Positions 1 through 11,466 of a stretch of 64,000 bases of DNA are shown here, piece after piece. The first letter of the stretch is position 1. Each line of letters begins with the position of its first letter. A model generated the notes under the pieces. It was not told the origin of the DNA, made no database searches, and was given only the letters and a program-made list of their open reading frames with translations. This DNA comes from Perognathus longimembris pacificus (lineage: Eukaryota; Chordata; Mammalia; Rodentia; Heteromyidae), in the NCBI RefSeq assembly GCF_023159225.1, contig NC_063162.1:98875594-98939593 (forward strand). Reading direction: 5' to 3'. A program made the position numbers and the translations under genes.

Positions 1-788
1 TCAATTGTTGCTTGAAGTAATAAAGAACATATTTCATCTTCAAAACAACTGTAGCATAAAAATGATGAACCCTGTAACTTGAGAAGAAAATAATATACTG
101 CTTGATACAAACAAGGGACAAATTAGAATAAAGTTCCTGCATCAGGTAATTATTCAAGGCACTGAAAGGTAGGAATTATTGTACAGAATCACCTTTGCAG
201 GAAGCAAGTTTAAGACTACCGAGTTTATGGACTCCAATTTTTCTTAAGCTATATTATTTTGCTGGCATCAGCTCAGGTTAAAGCTGAGTGGGTAATGAAA
301 AGGAGGCAGGAACATAGCTGTTGCTTCTAGATGATAAATAGCTTATTGTTTGATGGCTTCAAAGCAGTGACTCTGCTGGATGATGAGTAAGAGTTCTTTG
401 GGTTAGGTCTGCTCTGAGCAGTTGCAGTCAGTTTGTCAGTTTGTGCTTTGATATGCATGCACATCTGTGAGGTGAACAAGCCATAGTAACCATCCTATTA
501 AAAATCAGCCTTTGTATTTGGCCTTGGACCCCAATCATTTACACTGGAGCTTGACCTTTACTGATGTAAAAGACTTATGTCTTCACTCTAGTTTCTCACA
601 TGGAGATGAAAGTGAGAATATTATCTGTGGAGTGACCGTGGTCTGCCTGTGACTGGGTTCTCAGTAGAAGTCTGCCATGTGAATTGGGACACAATATGGC
701 CTTTGAGAGTTGTTTATAAATAGAACCAGTGTTGCCTTCCATGACTTATAAAGCAATGATTCCAGAGACAGAACAATATTTGCTGGCA
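1..788. other. No supported feature
   Basis: AT-rich sequence with frequent stops in all frames. I see no recognisable repeat, splice-flanked exon or RNA gene. Short open frames on the minus strand at the right edge are translations of the purine repeat that follows. Confidence 0.5.
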
Positions 789-920
789 AAGAGACAGAGA
801 GACAGAGAGAGAGACAGAGAGAGACAGAGAGACAGAGGAGGCTGACACACACATATACACATACACAGAGGGAGAGAGAGAGAGAGAGAGACTGAGACAG
901 AGGGAATCAGAGAGAGAAAG
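789..920. repeat. GA/GACA-rich purine low-complexity tract
   Basis: Mixed GAGACA, GA and CACA units with interruptions. The minus strand reads as Ser/Leu-rich peptide, which is only the translated repeat. Confidence 0.9.
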
Positions 921-1360
921 GAAAAAACTATGACCAATGACAGAATGATACTTTTATACAGCAGCTATAAAAAATTCTTTCCAGGCTCAGACAGTGAATT
1001 ACATAATATTGTTGTTCATAATTTCCCATTAAGTCTAACACTACAAACATAGACCCCCAAGTATTTGGTTACATTAAGTCATGAAGAATTGCAGATAAAA
1101 GGAGATGTATTAAGTGAAAGGGAATGGGATTCTGAGAGTTCTTGTTACAAGGGATCTGGTGCAAAATGGAGGAATACAAATATCCCATGTTAGATTGACC
1201 TGGTGATAAAGGATTGTGAATGCAATTTAATTTCACCCCTTCTGGTTTATGTGAAGAATGGCGACTCTTTTTAGGAGTTATGTAGAGAGTTTCAGAGCTT
1301 TCTGTCAGGCTAGCTTTGGATGCACAGAGAGTAGGTACTAAGTAGAAAAGAATCAGACAG

Positions 1361-1563
1361 GGGCTGGGAATATGGCTTAGCAGTAGAGTGCTCACCTTGA
1401 GTGCATGAAACCTTGGGTTGGATTCTTCAGTACCACATAAACAGAAAAGGCTGGAAGGGGAGCTGTGGCTCAAGTGGCAGAGTGCTAGCCTTGAGCAAAA
1501 AGGACACCAGGAACAGTACTTAGGCCCTGAGTCCAAGCCCCAGGACTGGCAAAAAAAAAAAAA
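1361..1563 (+). mobile_element. ID-dimer SINE with target-site duplication
   Basis: tRNA-derived retroposon of two ID-like units. It opens with GGGCTGGGAATATGG, has an internal block resembling the pol III A and B boxes, then a second unit (GCTGTGGCTCAAGTGGCAGA) and an A-rich tail. The 10-bp duplication AATCAGACAG flanks it at 1351-1360 and 1564-1573. The same dimer recurs at 10039, 12574, 17552, 34666, 39526, 45140 and 51597. From memory it resembles geomyoid rodent SINEs. It encodes no protein and depends on LINE-1 enzymes for movement. This copy has diverged in the first unit (TTGGATTCTTCAG where others read TTCGATTCCCCAG), so it is probably older. Confidence 0.9.
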
Positions 1564-1573
1564 AATCAGACAG

Positions 1574-1847
1574 ACATGGCTGGGTGTGAATGGATGGGGG
1601 TTAGGAGGAGATATGAAGGAGTGTCTGAGGTTAGAGGTTCAGTAATCAGGTTAAGTAATTGTTTTTCTGATGTTATTTCTGCCATATTTAACAGTATGAG
1701 TCATTGTGCCCAAGTATTCTTTGGAACATAGGATTCAGGGATGGATAAGGTTGGATTAGATCACAAAAATTATTCTACCTTCCTTCTCATTTGCTTTTCT
1801 TTATGTAATGTTAAAGAGTAAAATTTCATTTCTGATGGATTAGTAAA

Positions 1848-1849
<2 letters not shown>
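1574..1849. other. No supported feature
   Basis: Unique-looking AT-rich sequence between the SINE and a GT microsatellite. The G-rich start (1575-1640) could belong with 1080-1350 to an old LTR split by the SINE, but I cannot assign it. Confidence 0.4.

Positions 1850-1886
<37 letters not shown>
1850..1886. repeat. (GT)n microsatellite
   Basis: About 18 uninterrupted GT dinucleotides, directly beside an antisense LINE-1 fragment. Confidence 0.97.
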
Positions 1887-1887
<1 letters not shown>

Positions 1888-1889
<2 letters not shown>

Positions 1890-2055
1890 TAGGGTATCTG
1901 GGTTGTTTTGGTAACTTGGCTATGCTGAAGATTGCAGTGAGGAACATGGGTATGTAAGTCGCTTTACTGTATCCTGATTTGTAATCTTTTGGATAAATGC
2001 CAAAGAAAGGTATCCTTGGATCATATGGTAGAAGAGGAACCCATTTTAAATGTGG
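1888..2055 (-). mobile_element. LINE-1 ORF2 C-terminal fragment
   Basis: The minus strand encodes a stretch resembling the L1 ORF2 C-terminal region. It includes a DPRIPFFGIYPKDYKSGYSK-like segment matching the conserved PLLGIYP block, then an MFLTAIFSIAK-like segment. There is no reverse-transcriptase or endonuclease part and no start, so this is a dead fragment. Confidence 0.8.
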
Positions 2056-2059
2056 AGAA

Positions 2060-2955
2060 TAAAAATACATGGATAAGGAGAGATGTACTATGGCAACAAA
2101 AGAGAAAAGAAAGTTAGAATAGCTACAGAAATAATGAAACAAACTTAAGCACAAAGATTTTCTACAGGCTTGAAAAAGACATTTTTTTTATTAGAAAGAA
2201 GTCTATTAATAAAGACAAGAAAGTGATCCTCAATAGGAAATTAACATGGTTTCAAAATAAATGGCCACAAAACTGACAAAATGGAAAGCATAGGAAGATC
2301 AAGGCATTGATTTGAAGATTCCAGTCCTGTGTAAGTGATTTATATAATATGTAATCAAAAATTACTTAGTGCTTAGAGCACCCACAAACACAATAATCTT
2401 ATCCCAGTTTACATATTAGGCTCAAGACCAAAAGAAACACTAACACGTACAACATACTGGTTCATGAAAGAAGCATAAAGAATTTTAACTCTTGAAATCA
2501 TAAAAATCATATAAGAGGCTAGAAGTTTTTGGTTACAGGTTCATTTATACTCTCAAAAATAACTGAATGCCCTAATATTTTTCTGTTTACATGAGTTACA
2601 TGTACTGTATCTGTGGATAACATATATATGTTGATAATATATTAGTTACATTTAGTATAAAATTAAGAAATTACAAAATATTCAATTTGTTTAAATGTAT
2701 GCTGTCTAATAATTATAATAATCTCATTATTGAACAACACACTTGTGATGAAAGCAACTATGTTTTTATAACTATTTTCCAAAATTTTTAATGAAAAAAG
2801 GGACATTATTTTATACATTTTTAAGCATTTAAATATCTGTTTCATATCAAACAACTGTATTCCCATTTCTGTTTCAATTTGTTGGAACACTACACATATC
2901 CTCTAGAAGAATCCTTTGGGAATTTATGAGAAAATGAGAATTTAAAAATTAGATG
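2060..2955. other. No supported feature
   Basis: AT-rich unique-looking sequence with no recognisable repeat and no coding signal. Confidence 0.4.
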
Positions 2956-2959
2956 ATGT

Positions 2960-3165
2960 CTTTAAAAATGTTTTTATTGTCACGGTGATGTACAGAGGAA
3001 AGCAGTGAGTATGTACATTACTTGTCAAACTTGTTACCTCCTCCCTCATTTTTCTCCCACCCTCCTTCCTCCCCAATCCCTCCCACTTGAGTTGTACAGT
3101 TAGTTTACAGCATATTGTCTTGCATTGGTTCACCTTTTACCCTTTGTCTCACCATTTTTATTTCA
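2960..3165 (-). mobile_element. LINE-1 3' UTR fragment
   Basis: Antisense L1 3' end: a T-rich start (the tail), TTTTTATTGTCACGGTGATG, a pyrimidine-rich block with CCTCCCTCAT, then GAGTTGTACAGT. It matches the 3' UTR seen at 25903, 26631 and 36946 and is heavily 5' truncated. Confidence 0.85.
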
Positions 3166-3518
3166 ATATCTTAATATTATGAAAATAATTTGGCCCCTAA
3201 ATGTATCACTGGGTGTGTGACCACTATCAAAATCACTGATACAGATCAATGGAAGAGAATGTAGTTTAGAAATTGATCCATTGGATCAAATAAATCATCT
3301 TCAGCAAATGTTGTGGAACAACTGGATTTTATATTTAGAAAAACAAACCTCAATCCTTTCCTTCTACCACATTGGAAAATTAACTCAAACTGGGTCTTAG
3401 TTTTAAACAGAGCAGATGAAACTATACCTCTTCTAAACAAAACCATGGCAAAGGTCTTCAAGACCTTGGATTTAAATAAGATCTTTTAGGTATATTTCAG
3501 AAAGAGAATGGACTATAA

Positions 3519-3613
3519 AAGGAAGAGAGAGCGAGACAGACAGAAAGAGAGAGACAGACACAGAAAGAGAGAGACAGAGAGAGCGAGAGCAAGAGAGAGA
3601 GAGAGAGAGAGAT
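3519..3613. repeat. GA-rich purine low-complexity tract
   Basis: GAGA, GACAGA and GCGAGA units ending in an uninterrupted GA run. Confidence 0.95.
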
Positions 3614-3683
3614 CAACCCTTTTCTCTCTGGGGAAAAATATTTGTCAGTAATTTGTTTCTTTCTGGTTTTGGTTTGTTTTTGT

Positions 3684-3941
3684 GTCCAGTCCTGGGGTTT
3701 GAACCCCTGGCCTGGGCACTGTCCCTGAGCTCTTTTGTACTCAAAGCTACTGCTCTACTACTTGAGCCACAGCTGAATTCCTGGCGCTTTTTTTTTTTTT
3801 TTTTTTTTTGCGGGGGTGGGGTGGTTAAGTGGAGATAAGAGTCTTATAGACTTTACTGCCTGGGTTGACTTTGAACCTGATCCCCAGATCCCAGCCTTAT
3901 AAGTACCTAGGATTGCAAATGTGAACCACCAGTGCTTGGCA
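3684..3941 (-). mobile_element. B4-like composite SINE
   Basis: Antisense composite SINE. The ID-like half lies first (CCAGTCCTGGGGTTTGAACC, then CTTGAGCCACAGC). The B1/7SL-like half follows (GATCCCCAGATCCCAGCC, then GTGAACCACCAGTGCTTGGC). A T22 run followed by a G-rich patch sits at the junction (3788-3825), where other copies read a short CTTTTTGGTGG-like linker, so the linker has expanded. Confidence 0.85.
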
Positions 3942-3951
3942 ATGTGAGGTA

Positions 3952-4170
3952 TTTTAAAAATTTTTTTTCCCTTCATTGTCAAAGTGAAATACAGAGGAGT
4001 TACACTTTCATATGTAAGGCACTGAGTACATTTCTTGTTCAACTTGTTACCTCTTCTCTCATTTTTCCCCATCTCCCCTCTCCCCCTTTCTCTTTACCCC
4101 CATGAGTTGTACAGTTGGTTTATGCCAAGTGGTTTTATAAGTATTGTTTTTGGAATCATTTGTCTTTTAT
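3952..4170 (-). mobile_element. LINE-1 3' UTR fragment
   Basis: Antisense L1 3' end: T-run, CATTGTCAAAGTGAAATACAGAGG, the C-rich block, CATGAGTTGTACAGTTGG and TTTTGGAATCATTTGTCTTTT. It starts within about 10 bp of the preceding SINE, which may mean insertion at the SINE edge. Confidence 0.88.
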
Positions 4171-4184
4171 TTTTATAAATCTGA

Positions 4185-5200
4185 TCCAGATTATCTAGCC
4201 AATATTTAAAAATATTAAAAGCATGATTTAAATAATGAACATAGCATTTGAATAGACACATCACACAAAAAGATATGTGAATGACTTGTGCCATAAAAAA
4301 TGTTAATCATGATGAGTCAACAGGACAATTCAAATTGAACTGGCACATAACCTGCACCTCCACTAGAACAGATGTGATTTCTGTCACTTGCATACCTACA
4401 AGTGAAAATGCAGAATGTTTATGAATCGCTTGGGAAATTCTCACAGAATAAAATGTACAAACCACACAGAGACTTTGTAACTCAACAATTTCGTTTTTGA
4501 GAGTTTACACATGAGAGATGCCCATGGGCTTGTAAGGGAGGATTCATAACACCATTCATAGCACTATTCAACTCAAACTGGGTATAAGTTAAATGTTCAT
4601 TTAGGTTAATAAACAGTCTTAGTTCCCTATGACTGAACATTATGCAGCAGTAACAGGAGACAAACTACTACTACAATAACATGTAAAATAAACAACCTGT
4701 TTGTAAAACAACCTGTGCTAAGCTGGGTACCAGTGGCTCATGCTGTAATCCAAGCTACTCGGGAGGCTGAGATGTGAGGATCATAGTTTGAAACCAACCA
4801 AGGCAGGAAAGTCTGTGAGAATTCTCCCCAATTAACCAACAGAAAGCAGAAAGTAGAGGCGTGGCTTAAATGGTAGAACACTGGCCTTGAGCTTAACATC
4901 TTAGGGACAATTCTCAGGTGCTGAGTTCAAGTCCCAGCACTGGCACAGTGCCAAATGGAAACGCAGGCATAGACAAATATGTAACATACCATTCCAGTAA
5001 TATGAAATTATACAAAAGATAAAAATCTGGGAAAAAGTAAAACTACAGTGAAAGTAGAGTGAGGCTTCTGGAGCCCTTGGTGGCTGATGGCAATTGACTG
5101 GGAAAGGAGACTAGGAGACACTTTGGGGGTAGTGAGAAGGTTCTATAGCATGTATGCACTAGTAGTCATTCACATAATGGAAAAAAATCCCTCAAAAATC
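4185..5200 (+). mobile_element. Old L1M/HAL1-like LINE fragment, interrupted
   Basis: Sense-strand remnant of an ancient L1-type ORF2 end and 3' UTR. Recognisable blocks include GACACATCACACAAAAAGAT, AACTCAACAATTTCGTTTTTGAG, CACCATTCATAGCACTATTC, CATTATGCAGCAGTAA, and after the SINE CATTCCAGTAATATGAAATT and TTGACTGGGAAAGGAGACTAGG. All frames are broken. The SINE at 4719-4945 splits it and is therefore younger. Confidence 0.7.
4719..4945 (+). mobile_element. B4-like composite SINE inside an old LINE
   Basis: Sense orientation: AGCTGGGTACCAGTGGCTCA, then CTACTCGGGAGGCTGAGATG (B1/7SL-type left half), a linker with CAATTAACCAACAG, and an ID-like right half ending GAGTTCAAGTCCCAGCACTGG. No long A tail remains and I found no clear duplication. 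Confidence 0.88.
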
Positions 5201-5339
5201 TTCAAACTTATACTATGTTAGAGGAGGAGTTTAGTTTCTGTGAATTGCCTGTTAATAAAACCAATTACCTCATTATTTCAGCCTTGCTGCTACCTCTTGG
5301 GGTGGTTGGGAAGAGCTTTCATGAGGTTTGAAAGGTTGA

Positions 5340-5700
5340 AGTGAGACAGATGATGTACTTAAGCAATGCTTTTTGTTGTTGTTTTGGCAAACAGAGAGTG
5401 GAGGCATTCTGTTTGTTCTGTGGTAGCAGTAAGCAGAGTTCACCATGTCCAGTCATTTGCTTTGAAGGTGCCAAGAGGCAGACATGGGCCATCCCTTCTG
5501 CTGGTGCAGATTGTAGCTGGCATGAAACAGTTCCTAAACTGGCAGCTGCAGCAGCTTCTGATTTATGGGAGTTCTGTGTTTGCGGCAGGCATTTGGCTGT
5601 GTGACTTCCCAACTCCTGTTAGTTTTGGGGCCAATAGTTTTCTGGTCTTTGAAAGTAAGCGCTGACTCTGTGCTGTGGCTTTTGGAGCTATTCAGTTAAA
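5340..5700. other. GC-richer unassigned segment
   Basis: This block has more GC than its flanks and stays open over roughly 87-99 codons in two plus-strand frames and one minus-strand frame. Openness on both strands argues against coding. I recognise no domain and no repeat family. It could be an old LTR part or a conserved non-coding element. Confidence 0.3.
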
Positions 5701-5810
5701 ATACAGCCCAGAATCTGTATCTTCAGCTCTGGCTATGATTTTTTAAAAACTATATAAGGTCCTCTGGTTGAAAAAGAAACTTCATTTGCACTATCTAGAA
5801 TGCAATTTAT

Positions 5811-5960
5811 TCTTTAAAAATGTATTATTGAGAGTAGTACAAAGAGGTTAAAATTCCATGTCATGTTATGAGTACAATGTATCTTGATCAGTCACCTTTT
5901 CCATCATTCTGTCCCATTATCCCTGTTTCCATTTCTACCCTCAAGTTATCTATTCTTTAG
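5811..5960 (-). mobile_element. Older LINE-1 3' end
   Basis: Antisense, diverged L1 tail: TTTAAAAATGTATTATTGAG, GTACAATGTATCTTGATCAG, then a pyrimidine-rich part. It resembles the fragments at 24510 and 55125, which share CTTGATCA and a CCCTTTCC-type block. Confidence 0.6.
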
Positions 5961-5977
5961 CTGAGTGATAATAGTTC

Positions 5978-6062
5978 ATGATGTGAGGTCCATAAAGCAT
6001 TTAGCACCTTGTACTTAGTAAAGAACTCAATAAATACTTGTTGTACTCATTATTATCTAATG
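5978..6062 (+). mobile_element. MIR fragment
   Basis: It carries the conserved MIR end: AAAGCATTTAGCACCTTGTA, CTTAGTAAAGAACTCAATAA, ATACTTGTTG, then TTATTATC. MIRs are ancient tRNA-derived SINEs shared across mammals. Confidence 0.8.
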
Positions 6063-7074
6063 CTCATAGGTATTGAGTGAACCACGACGGAAATGCAGAG
6101 TTGTCTTGATTTAGAGAAAACTGAAATCGTGGTCACTGGATGGCTCCCTAGAGAGAATTGGATTGTCAGTTTATGCTCATTTTCCTACATAAACTGGCGT
6201 TTTCCTACTTCCTTAATCCCATCATCAACTGCTCTCCAGCTTACTTAATAGACTGAAGACAAACTAGCCTTCTAATGATCTGTTTAAAATATGTTAAATT
6301 TATATCTGCCTCAAAGAGTAAATGCAGATAGCAAGAGTCTCAGGGTTCTCATTTCTTCAATCTAAGTAACTCAGACTACAGATGTCTTATATCCAATAAT
6401 CCTCCAAAAATACTGGAGATACAAGTGTTATTGCTTGACAAATCATAAAGAATGAAAACTATTCCACATGATTGTAAAAGCTGATGGGAATAGGGGATGT
6501 GACATTAGATGAGGAAAACTGTGGAATAAAATTGTAATATGATTATTTATGAATATTGCTTAATATATATTTTAAATGGGTTCTGAGTGGTTTGAAAAAA
6601 GATTGTATTAGTAAGAAAGAGTGCTAGGTTATAGAAAACAAAGTTAGAGAAACAAAATGTGCTATTTCATTTTTGAGAGCGTATTATATAACTGTCAGAT
6701 TATGAAGCTGCTAGGGACATGGTTTAGCAAGGGATTTGAACAAGTTATATTATCTTGGGGCATAAAACATAGGCTCATCACACAAGGCAGTGACCTATTT
6801 GACTGAGTACATTTAATGTGGGACCAATTAACGAGTACCCACTGGCAAGCTCAACCCCACCCGAGGCTCTGAAATCAGTTCTGACCTGGGTCATGATTGG
6901 AGTCAAGAGCTCAGCAGCATAGAAAACATCTTGCCTGAAGTCCTGATTTGGGATTTTTGAAACATCTTTTCTATCACTCTCTTTTTGTGCAGTAAATTAT
7001 GCAGTTAATATTGATTATGTTTGTCTTATCCCAAATATCCTTATTACCTATCCTCATCTTTCAACTAGTGCAGT
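6063..7074. other. No supported feature
   Basis: Unique-looking AT-rich sequence. 6190-6290 faintly resembles L2, but not well enough to call. Confidence 0.4.
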
Positions 7075-7310
7075 AGCTAACTAACCTTCTGCCACAATGG
7101 CTGCTCAGCTTTTCCAGATTATCCGTACTGTTTGTGTCTTCCTAAAATTCAAATATGATCTTGTCACTTTCTTGATTACATGTACCACATAATATATACT
7201 TAATATTTCTTCCTGATTGAATACAGACCTACAGTTCTAAAACTCCAAGTTCTCTCATAATCAGTTTAGGGACCACTATTTTCACTGCCTGTTCTCTTCT
7301 TCATCAATTA
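7075..7310 (+). mobile_element. LINE-2 fragment
   Basis: Sense L2-like text: ACCTTCTGCCACAATGGCTG, AATATGATCTTGTCACTTTC, and TACAGACCTACAGTTCTAAAA. The order matches the 3' ORF2 region of L2, which contains a conserved GATCATGTCACTCCC-type block. It is highly diverged with no intact frame. Confidence 0.5.
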
Positions 7311-8700
7311 TTGCCTGATGAGTCTTTATTTTTGTAAAGCCACTATATTTTTAAGAAGAATTACTAAAGTAATCATAGTCAAATTTTTTATTCTGGGAGA
7401 TACATTCACAGTGAGATGGTGCAAACTACATTTCACAGGCCACAGAGATGAATTCCTTAGTCCCTGAACTTCTAAAACTTGGTGACCATGAACCTACTGT
7501 ATGAATTTGTATGGTAAAAAAATTCAAATTGTATGCAAATACAGGAATGTAGAAAAGTCTTTCTTGTCTATGTTCCTCTGCCCTCCTTTTTTCTAAAAGT
7601 AATCACTATTATCTCCTAGGTTATATTACTTTAGACCTGTGTCAATATATTTACATAAATATCTACATACACATAGGATAGGATATTTTTCTTATGTGAG
7701 TGGAATCATAACACACTTTGTTTTGTAAATCATAAAAATGATGAGGTCAATATCTGTAAAGCTGTTTTGTTCCTTCTTATTTGTTAAACTCACTTTTCAT
7801 GATTCAGTTTAAATAATTTATGTTTTGACAAATTTCTCTGACAGATCTGTAATTTCTTAGCAGTGCACATTCATATATTATATTATAGCAGGATATAATA
7901 TAATCGTATAGTTTAAGTCTTGTATCCCTAAATAAACTGTGAGATCCCCTGATGGAGCCTGAACATTTTAGGAGCTCAACTATTTCTGGTGAATGACTCA
8001 TTTATCTTGGAGATTTATTTGTAAGCTCAGTACTAGAAAGACAAAATAAGTGAAGATACTAGCTCACTAATTAGCCCTCTCTTTGGATGGAAATAATATG
8101 TACATATTAACTTTTGGATCTTTGAACTGTTTAAGAAAACATTATTAGCCTTATTACCTGGACATTTACTCTTCTTGATACATTTTTTTGGAGCATGATT
8201 TGTACAAATTTTCACAGCAAAAAATGGAAATTGGGGAGAAATTCCTATTTTCCCAGGTGATCTCTAGGACCATACTTAGTGTTTTAAGCTTGTATTTCAG
8301 AATGTATTCTAGACTCATCTTTTCCTCTTGTAGATATAAAGTAAAACTCATTTTAAAGGTCCTTCAAACCTTACTTTTCTTTCTTCAAACTTCTGGAGTA
8401 TTTTTCTTCATTCAACTTTTTGCCAGTAATGACTAGAGACTAATAAAACAGATTGCTCAGACACTGCCTTTTCTCAGCAAAGTCATCTAGATGTGCCTTC
8501 CTACTTTATTTGCAACCTCCTGTCTTTTGCCCTCAAAGTCATTGTCAATTTTTCCCACCTATCTGATCAACTTACTTACATTAATAATTTTTAGGAAGTG
8601 TGAAGTTATTATGGCCCCTAAATAAGCAAAATATCCTGTCTAAACAGAACTGTCATTGTAAACAATTTTTATCTTATATATTAAGTATAAGAATATACGT
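7311..8700. other. No confident feature
   Basis: AT-rich, with several weak open frames on opposite strands at 8166-8436 that I treat as chance. 8465-8540 (CTTTTCTCAGCAAAGTCATC, then TGCCTTCC) hints at L2 but is too diverged to call. Confidence 0.35.
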
Positions 8701-8705
8701 CTGTA

Positions 8706-8779
8706 GGGGGATGTACCTCAGTGACAAAAACCTTGCCTAGCTTGTGGCAGTCCCTGGATTTGATCCTCGGTACTGAAAA
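8706..8779 (+). mobile_element. ID-type monomer SINE
   Basis: A single ID unit: GGGGGATGTACCTCAGTGAC, CTTGCCTAGCTTGTGGCAG, TTTGATCCTCGGTACTGAAAA. The B-box-like part has decayed. Its tail runs into a 250-bp AT-rich array. Confidence 0.78.
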
Positions 8780-9035
8780 TTATATGTATATACACACATA
8801 TTTATTCTTATATGTATCCATGTGTACATAATTTATATATACATGCATATGTATAAATGTATATTTTAATATATAATTATATATACATGTATATAGTATG
8901 CATCTATGTATACATATATAACTATATTATATAATACATGTAACATATACATATGGGTATGTTTATATATACATGTGTATGCATATGTATATGATATGTA
9001 CATTTATGTGCATATATAAATATTTAGTATATAGA
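8780..9035. repeat. TATATG/CATA-rich AT array
   Basis: Imperfect alternating ATAT, ATGTAT and ACATAT units for about 250 bp, starting at the SINE tail. Many segments are self-complementary. Confidence 0.9.
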
Positions 9036-9610
9036 ATTGCATGTTAGTATTCTGTGTCTTGCCACCTAGTGGTTGCTTTTAAGACACATTTATAAGAATA
9101 AGTCAAGATTTTAAAATTTATTATCTCTGTCCCTAGCAAAATACCTTATTCCACTATTACATACATAGTTTTCTGGAACATACATGGCATGCTACAATTT
9201 TTACATCTTCTCAGAAAGTTACTTTTTATTGGCATTCCTGATTATCCCAACAATAGCCATTACCAAAGCACTTGATGTAAAAAATACTAACTTCTATGGA
9301 TGTTTATAGTAACAAGAAGTTTGTCCCCTGCTCATCATGGTATGAACTACAATGAATGTATTATTATTTTATAGAATTGTTTTCTTTCAGACTTAAAGTT
9401 GGGCTGATAAACCATGTTACAGTAAAGAATGAGCAATCAGAACTACTTTTTCCTCTTCAAGAACCACATCACTACATATTTTTATTAAGTAATGCCCAAT
9501 TTTTCCCTTCCTTGTACTTCCCCCAAATGGCTATAATAATATGTTAAGTCTTGCGTATCTTTCAAAACATTGTCAATTTACTATCAGTAGATATACTATG
9601 TTCATCCTCC
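9036..9610. other. No supported feature
   Basis: AT-rich unique-looking sequence. The 63-codon frame at 9356 has no recognisable content. Confidence 0.4.
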
Positions 9611-9619
9611 TCTTGAAGC

Positions 9620-9990
9620 TGGGAAGGTATTTGTAACTTTCCCAATGAAAAATGAAAGCTTTTATCATGGACTTGAACTTGACAGACCAGATCATAAAAG
9701 GTGATAAACCATTCATCTGACTAGAATTTAGCTACTGTGGTGTGAGAAATGTAGTCCACATGGAAAGACCACATTCTGGACAATATCCACTCTGAGTGCC
9801 CAGATGATAATGAGCAGCAGTTGCTGGACATTTGAACACAAAAGTCTTTGAGATGGCTCTAGCCCTAACTGACTGACTGACTGACTGTAATTACAGGACA
9901 GATCCTGAACATGAATCACCTAGTTAAGTCCCTTCAATGCCTAGAACCATGAGACAATAATTGTGACTGATTGTAATCATTTTCTACAAA
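9620..9990 (+). mobile_element. MLT1-like MaLR LTR
   Basis: Solitary ancient LTR, sense. Recognisable blocks are GTCCACATGGAAAGACCACA, GAGATGGCTCTAGCCC, GTCCCTTCAATGCCTAGAACC, then CATGAGACAATAATTGTGACTG near the 3' end. A small (CTGA)n expansion lies inside at 9869-9887. I see no internal retroviral genes. Confidence 0.65.
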
Positions 9991-10038
9991 TGAATTTAGT
10001 GTACTTTGTTATGCAGAAAGATCTAAAAGATTTTTTTT

Positions 10039-10238
10039 TTTTTTTGCCAGTCCTGGGCCTTGGACTCAGGGCCTGAGCACTGTCCCTGGCTTCTTTTTTG
10101 CTCAAGGCTAGCACTCTGCCACTTGAGCCACAGCGCCACTTCTGGCCATTTTCTGTATATGTGGTGCTGGGGAATCGAACCCAGGGCCTCATGTATATGA
10201 GGCAGGCATTCTTGCCACTAGGCCATATCCCCAGCCCA
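10039..10238 (-). mobile_element. ID-dimer SINE with target-site duplication
   Basis: Antisense full dimer from a T-run through GCCAGTCCTGGGCCTTGGAC to CCATATCCCCAGCCC. The near-consensus B box (read on the minus strand as GGTTCGATTCC) indicates a young copy. The duplication TAAAAGA plus a T run lies at 10024-10038 and 10239-10253. Confidence 0.95.
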
Positions 10239-10253
10239 TAAAAGATTTTTTTT

Positions 10254-10870
10254 ATGTGTTGTGTATGCACAAGAAGAAGGTGGTGTTATAAAAACACAAT
10301 AAAATATGTGGTTGTACCACTGGGACCACGTGGTAGGAAAAATTTAGGAAGGATTTGAATATGCTTTTGGCAGAAGTTATCTTTCAAGCTATGAAAAGTG
10401 AAAAACGGGTTATTGAAAGCCAAAAGAAAGGAAAGCCTTGTTATATAGTCATATGTACTGGCTACTACATAAAACATTCTGTGTTGATGGGATTGGCTAT
10501 GGAGTTTTCTAGGCATAATATTGTTTGATTTAGAGAGATGAGTCCAACAAAATCTATTCAAAATTCAATTAATGGTTAAAAGAAATATGACATAGCTGAA
10601 ACGTTGGGGAACATTGAATGGTAGTTTACATCTACAAAAAGAAATGAAGATAATAGTTACTCCACGGGAAAATATAATAATAGCAAAAATATATTTTGTA
10701 ACAGTATTTTTTCTATATGATTAAAAAATAATTGCATAAGATGATGTTTGCAAAGCAAACAAACTTACAATGTATTTGGATGCAATATGTGTAGTAATAA
10801 GAGCAAAAAAAAAGAGTAGGGGCAATGGAGGCACAGGGAGCAAAAATGTTTGCTCACAGTGGTTCCTTAG
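10254..10870. other. No supported feature
   Basis: Unique-looking AT-rich sequence. The 91-codon minus-strand frame at 10286-10561 lacks any motif I recognise and is best treated as chance. Confidence 0.35.
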
Positions 10871-10874
10871 CATC

Positions 10875-11070
10875 TGTGGGAGATTAGTTTCAGTATCTTC
10901 CACAGATACCAGAGTCTAAGTACTCAAATCACTGATGCTCAAGAATCTTATGTAAAATGCTTTAGTATTTATGTATAATCTATATAATCCTATCATATAC
11001 TATGAACCATGTATAGACTATTTACAACATCTAACACAATGCCAACACTAGGCAATTTGTTTTACTGTTT
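10875..11070 (+). mobile_element. Tigger-like DNA transposon relic
   Basis: It shows the diagnostic text TCTTCCACAGATACCAGAGT, CTGATGCTCAAGAATCTTAT, AAATGCTTTAGTATTTATGT and ACAATGCCAACACTAGGCAA, typical of short non-autonomous Tc1/mariner-Tigger elements. Terminal inverted repeats are decayed and no transposase remains. Confidence 0.7.
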
Positions 11071-11466
11071 AGACAATATTAACAAAGAAAAAGTCTATAC
11101 CTGTTCAGTGTAGATCTAATTTTCCTTTTCTAATTTTCCGATTACTCTTCTGGTAGAAACCTTGAATGGGGAACCTGTGAATATGGTATATTGATTTATC
11201 ATTGAATTTAAGTTAGTACCAGTCAAAGTAGATTAAGTTTTCATGTTAATAATAATTTCTAATGAAATGACTAGAATGTCTTTAACCATCCAGTGAAGGA
11301 ATAAAAAAGATTGCAAAATAGCACACCAAGGACGTAATAGAGTAAGAAAAACAAGCCACCTTACTTTACCAGAATTTACATTAAATATGAATGTACTTAT
11401 AATTTCCATGAAAACACAGACATTGATTTAAAATTTCAGAACAGATTTAAAAATAAATTAAGTTAT

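Noticed and set aside
1069..1536. 155-codon minus-strand frame as a gene
   Set aside because: It runs through the ID-dimer SINE, and the rest shows no domain.
1840..2154. His/Thr-repeat open frame
   Set aside because: It is a GT microsatellite read on the minus strand, joined to an L1 ORF2 fragment.
4690..4720. Repeated AACAACCTGT near 4691 and 4708 as a SINE target-site duplication
   Set aside because: Both copies lie on the same side of the SINE, so they cannot be its duplication.
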